Assembly: GCA_026388495.1 (NCBI GenBank) | Contig: JAPLJQ010000353.1 | Span: 1 to 7,084, forward strand | Reading direction: 5' to 3' | Source: Deltaproteobacteria bacterium | GTDB taxonomy: Bacteria > Desulfobacterota > Syntrophia > Syntrophales > UBA2185 | DNA length: 7,084 nucleotides | Part shown: positions 6,165 to 7,084 of the stretch, piece by piece | Position numbering within the stretch: position 1 is the first letter of the stretch | How the letters are laid out: each line of letters starts with the position of its first letter | Notes under the pieces: generated by a model | Told to the model about the DNA's origin: nothing | The model's database searches: none | Seen by the model: only the letters and a program-made list of their open reading frames with translations | Position numbers and translations under genes: made by a program

Positions 6165-6184
6165 ACCTCAATACTCAATATATT
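6156..6184 (+). promoter_or_regulatory. Tentative promoter of the kinase-like/GNAT gene
   Basis: TTTGCA (6156-6161) as a weak -35 inside the right terminal repeat, 17 bases, then TATATT (6179-6184). Predicted transcription start near 6191 would clip the AGGAAG ribosome-binding site (6187-6192), which argues against it. Confidence 0.25.
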
Positions 6185-6202
6185 ACAGGAAGTGATCGAT
6201 TT

Positions 6203-7084
6203 ATGCAGGCACGGCAGGGAAAAGATGTCCTGAAGCTTTCGATACCGGGCAAATTGTCCTATTTCCCGATTGCCCGGATTTTTGTTCAGGAAACAGCGAT
6301 AATGTTCGGATTCGAGGGGAATGACCTTTACAAAATCGTCCTCGCAATGGAAGAAGCGGTAACCAATGTGATGAAGCATGCCTTCGAAGATGATGAGATG
6401 GATACCATCGATATCCTCTGCGAGCGGGTCCCCCTGGGAATGAAGATCATCATCCGTGAAAAGGGCATCCCTTTTGATCCCGGACAACTGCCGGAATACA
6501 CACCCGCCGGCGACCTGGAGAGCCTCTCCTCGTCCGGCATGGGAATTTTCCTCATGCGTGAGTCCATGGATGAAGTGTCCTTTCACAATCTCGGCATGGA
6601 GGGCAAGGAGACCCATCTCGTCAAGTATCTGCCCGCGAAGAACATTGAAGAATATTTAACCGGGGAGGAGATGGAGCAGGAAAAAGAGATACCCGCCGGG
6701 CCGATCAAGGAAAAGATTGATTATGACGTCCGGCGCATGACGCCTTCGGAGGCAATCGAAATTTCCAGATGCGCCTACAAGTCGCACGGATACACTTTTT
6801 TTGACGATCACATCTACTATCCCGATCGCCTTATTGAGCTTAACAAAAGCGAGCAGATGATCTCCGCGGTGGCCATAACCCGGGAAAATGTCTTCATGGG
6901 GCACGCCGCCCTCGTGTATCCCTCTCTCAAGGAGCGCATCGCAGAGTTGACCTTTATTTTTGTCAATCGCGAATACCGTTGGCAGGGCTGTATGGTAAAG
7001 CTGTCTGACTTCCTCTTCTGCTGTCCGAAAATATACCCGCTGGACGGCATTTACGTCTATTCCGTCACCAACCATGAATTTACA
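6203..7084 (+). CDS. RsbW-like ATP-binding (GHKL) domain fused to a GNAT-like domain, cut by window edge
   Basis: 294 codons run open to the right edge without a stop. Residues about 8-145 are an anti-sigma-factor/serine-kinase type HATPase (COG2172-like). The N-box is MEEAVTNVMKHAF (49-61), with Glu50/Glu51, Asn55 and His59. The G1 region is REKGIPFDP (85-93) and the G2 region is SSSGMGIFLM (109-118). Family proteins phosphorylate anti-anti-sigma factors or bind sigma factors. Residues about 145-172 are a charged linker (EEMEQEKE). Residues about 173-294 resemble a GNAT fold: YDVRRMTPSEAIEISRCAY, then MGHAAL (232-237), AELTFIFVNREYRWQG (247-262) and the C-terminal YVYSVTNHEF. Kinase-like/GNAT fusions of this sort are known in outline, but the combined role is not established to my knowledge. 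The ATG at 6203 has AGGAAG 10 bases upstream. An in-frame ATG at 6146, inside the palindromic element, would add 19 residues. The cytoplasmic signalling role is inferred. Confidence 0.85.
   Translation, partial: MQARQGKDVLKLSIPGKLSYFPIARIFVQETAIMFGFEGNDLYKIVLAMEEAVTNVMKHAFEDDEMDTIDILCERVPLGMKIIIREKGIPFDPGQLPEYTPAGDLESLSSSGMGIFLMRESMDEVSFHNLGMEGKETHLVKYLPAKNIEEYLTGEEMEQEKEIPAGPIKEKIDYDVRRMTPSEAIEISRCAYKSHGYTFFDDHIYYPDRLIELNKSEQMISAVAITRENVFMGHAALVYPSLKERIAELTFIFVNREYRWQGCMVKLSDFLFCCPKIYPLDGIYVYSVTNHEFT

Larger units (their letters stand above)
5860..6202. other. 343-base intergenic region between divergent genes
   Basis: This gap contains the solute-binding gene leader, inverted repeat and promoter (5860-5958), an A/T-rich stretch with nothing firm (5959-6043), the nested palindrome (6044-6164), and 38 bases leading to the kinase-like gene (6165-6202). 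I see no convincing promoter for the rightward gene. A TATATT at 6179-6184 is the best -10 candidate. Confidence 0.6.

Noticed and set aside
6125..7075. Minus-strand open frames of up to 163 codons at the right end
   Set aside because: They are antisense to the kinase-like/GNAT frame, which has recognisable N-box and G-box motifs and stays open for 294 codons.

Overview
The window looks like chromosomal DNA from a Gram-negative bacterium. It encodes a signal-peptide-bearing autotransporter whose beta-barrel ends in Phe, two lipoproteins and release factor 3. A Desulfobacterota (deltaproteobacterial) host is my best guess. It rests on the mix of genes, the anti-sigma-kinase/GNAT fusion at the right edge and a palindromic repeat of a type I associate with that group. 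This is inference, since no phylogenetic marker is complete.

Layout. The left edge (1-240, minus) holds the first 80 codons of the gene for peptide chain release factor 3 (prfC), cut by the window. Upstream of it on the same strand lies a DUF1460-type cell-wall amidase-like gene (349-1278). An intrinsic terminator separates the two, with its U-tract almost against the prfC start. Back-to-back near-consensus sigma70-type promoters at 1293-1376 drive the amidase-like gene leftward and an autotransporter gene (1416-4169) rightward. The autotransporter overlaps by 20 bases a lipoprotein alpha/beta-hydrolase gene (4150-4998), giving a likely two-gene, translationally coupled cell-envelope operon. 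Only 30 bases later comes the convergent end of a minus-strand gene for an amino-acid-type solute-binding lipoprotein (5029-5859). That gene has a strong promoter and an inverted repeat at its predicted transcription start.

The 343-base gap 5860-6202 holds that promoter and a compact nested palindrome (6044-6164): 13-bp perfect terminal inverted repeats around a 27-bp imperfect palindrome, which looks like a non-autonomous MITE/REP-type element. From 6203 to the right edge runs an unterminated gene for an RsbW-like ATP-binding domain fused to a GNAT-like domain.

Function. Four of the six genes act, or probably act, in the cell envelope: the amidase-like protein, autotransporter, lipoprotein hydrolase and binding lipoprotein. 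The autotransporter plus hydrolase pair is the most likely functional unit. I see no tRNA, rRNA, CRISPR array, transposase or phage gene. The least familiar parts are the passenger N-terminal region of the autotransporter (about residues 25-300), its pairing with an overlapping lipoprotein hydrolase, and the kinase-like/GNAT fusion with an altered ATP-binding motif.
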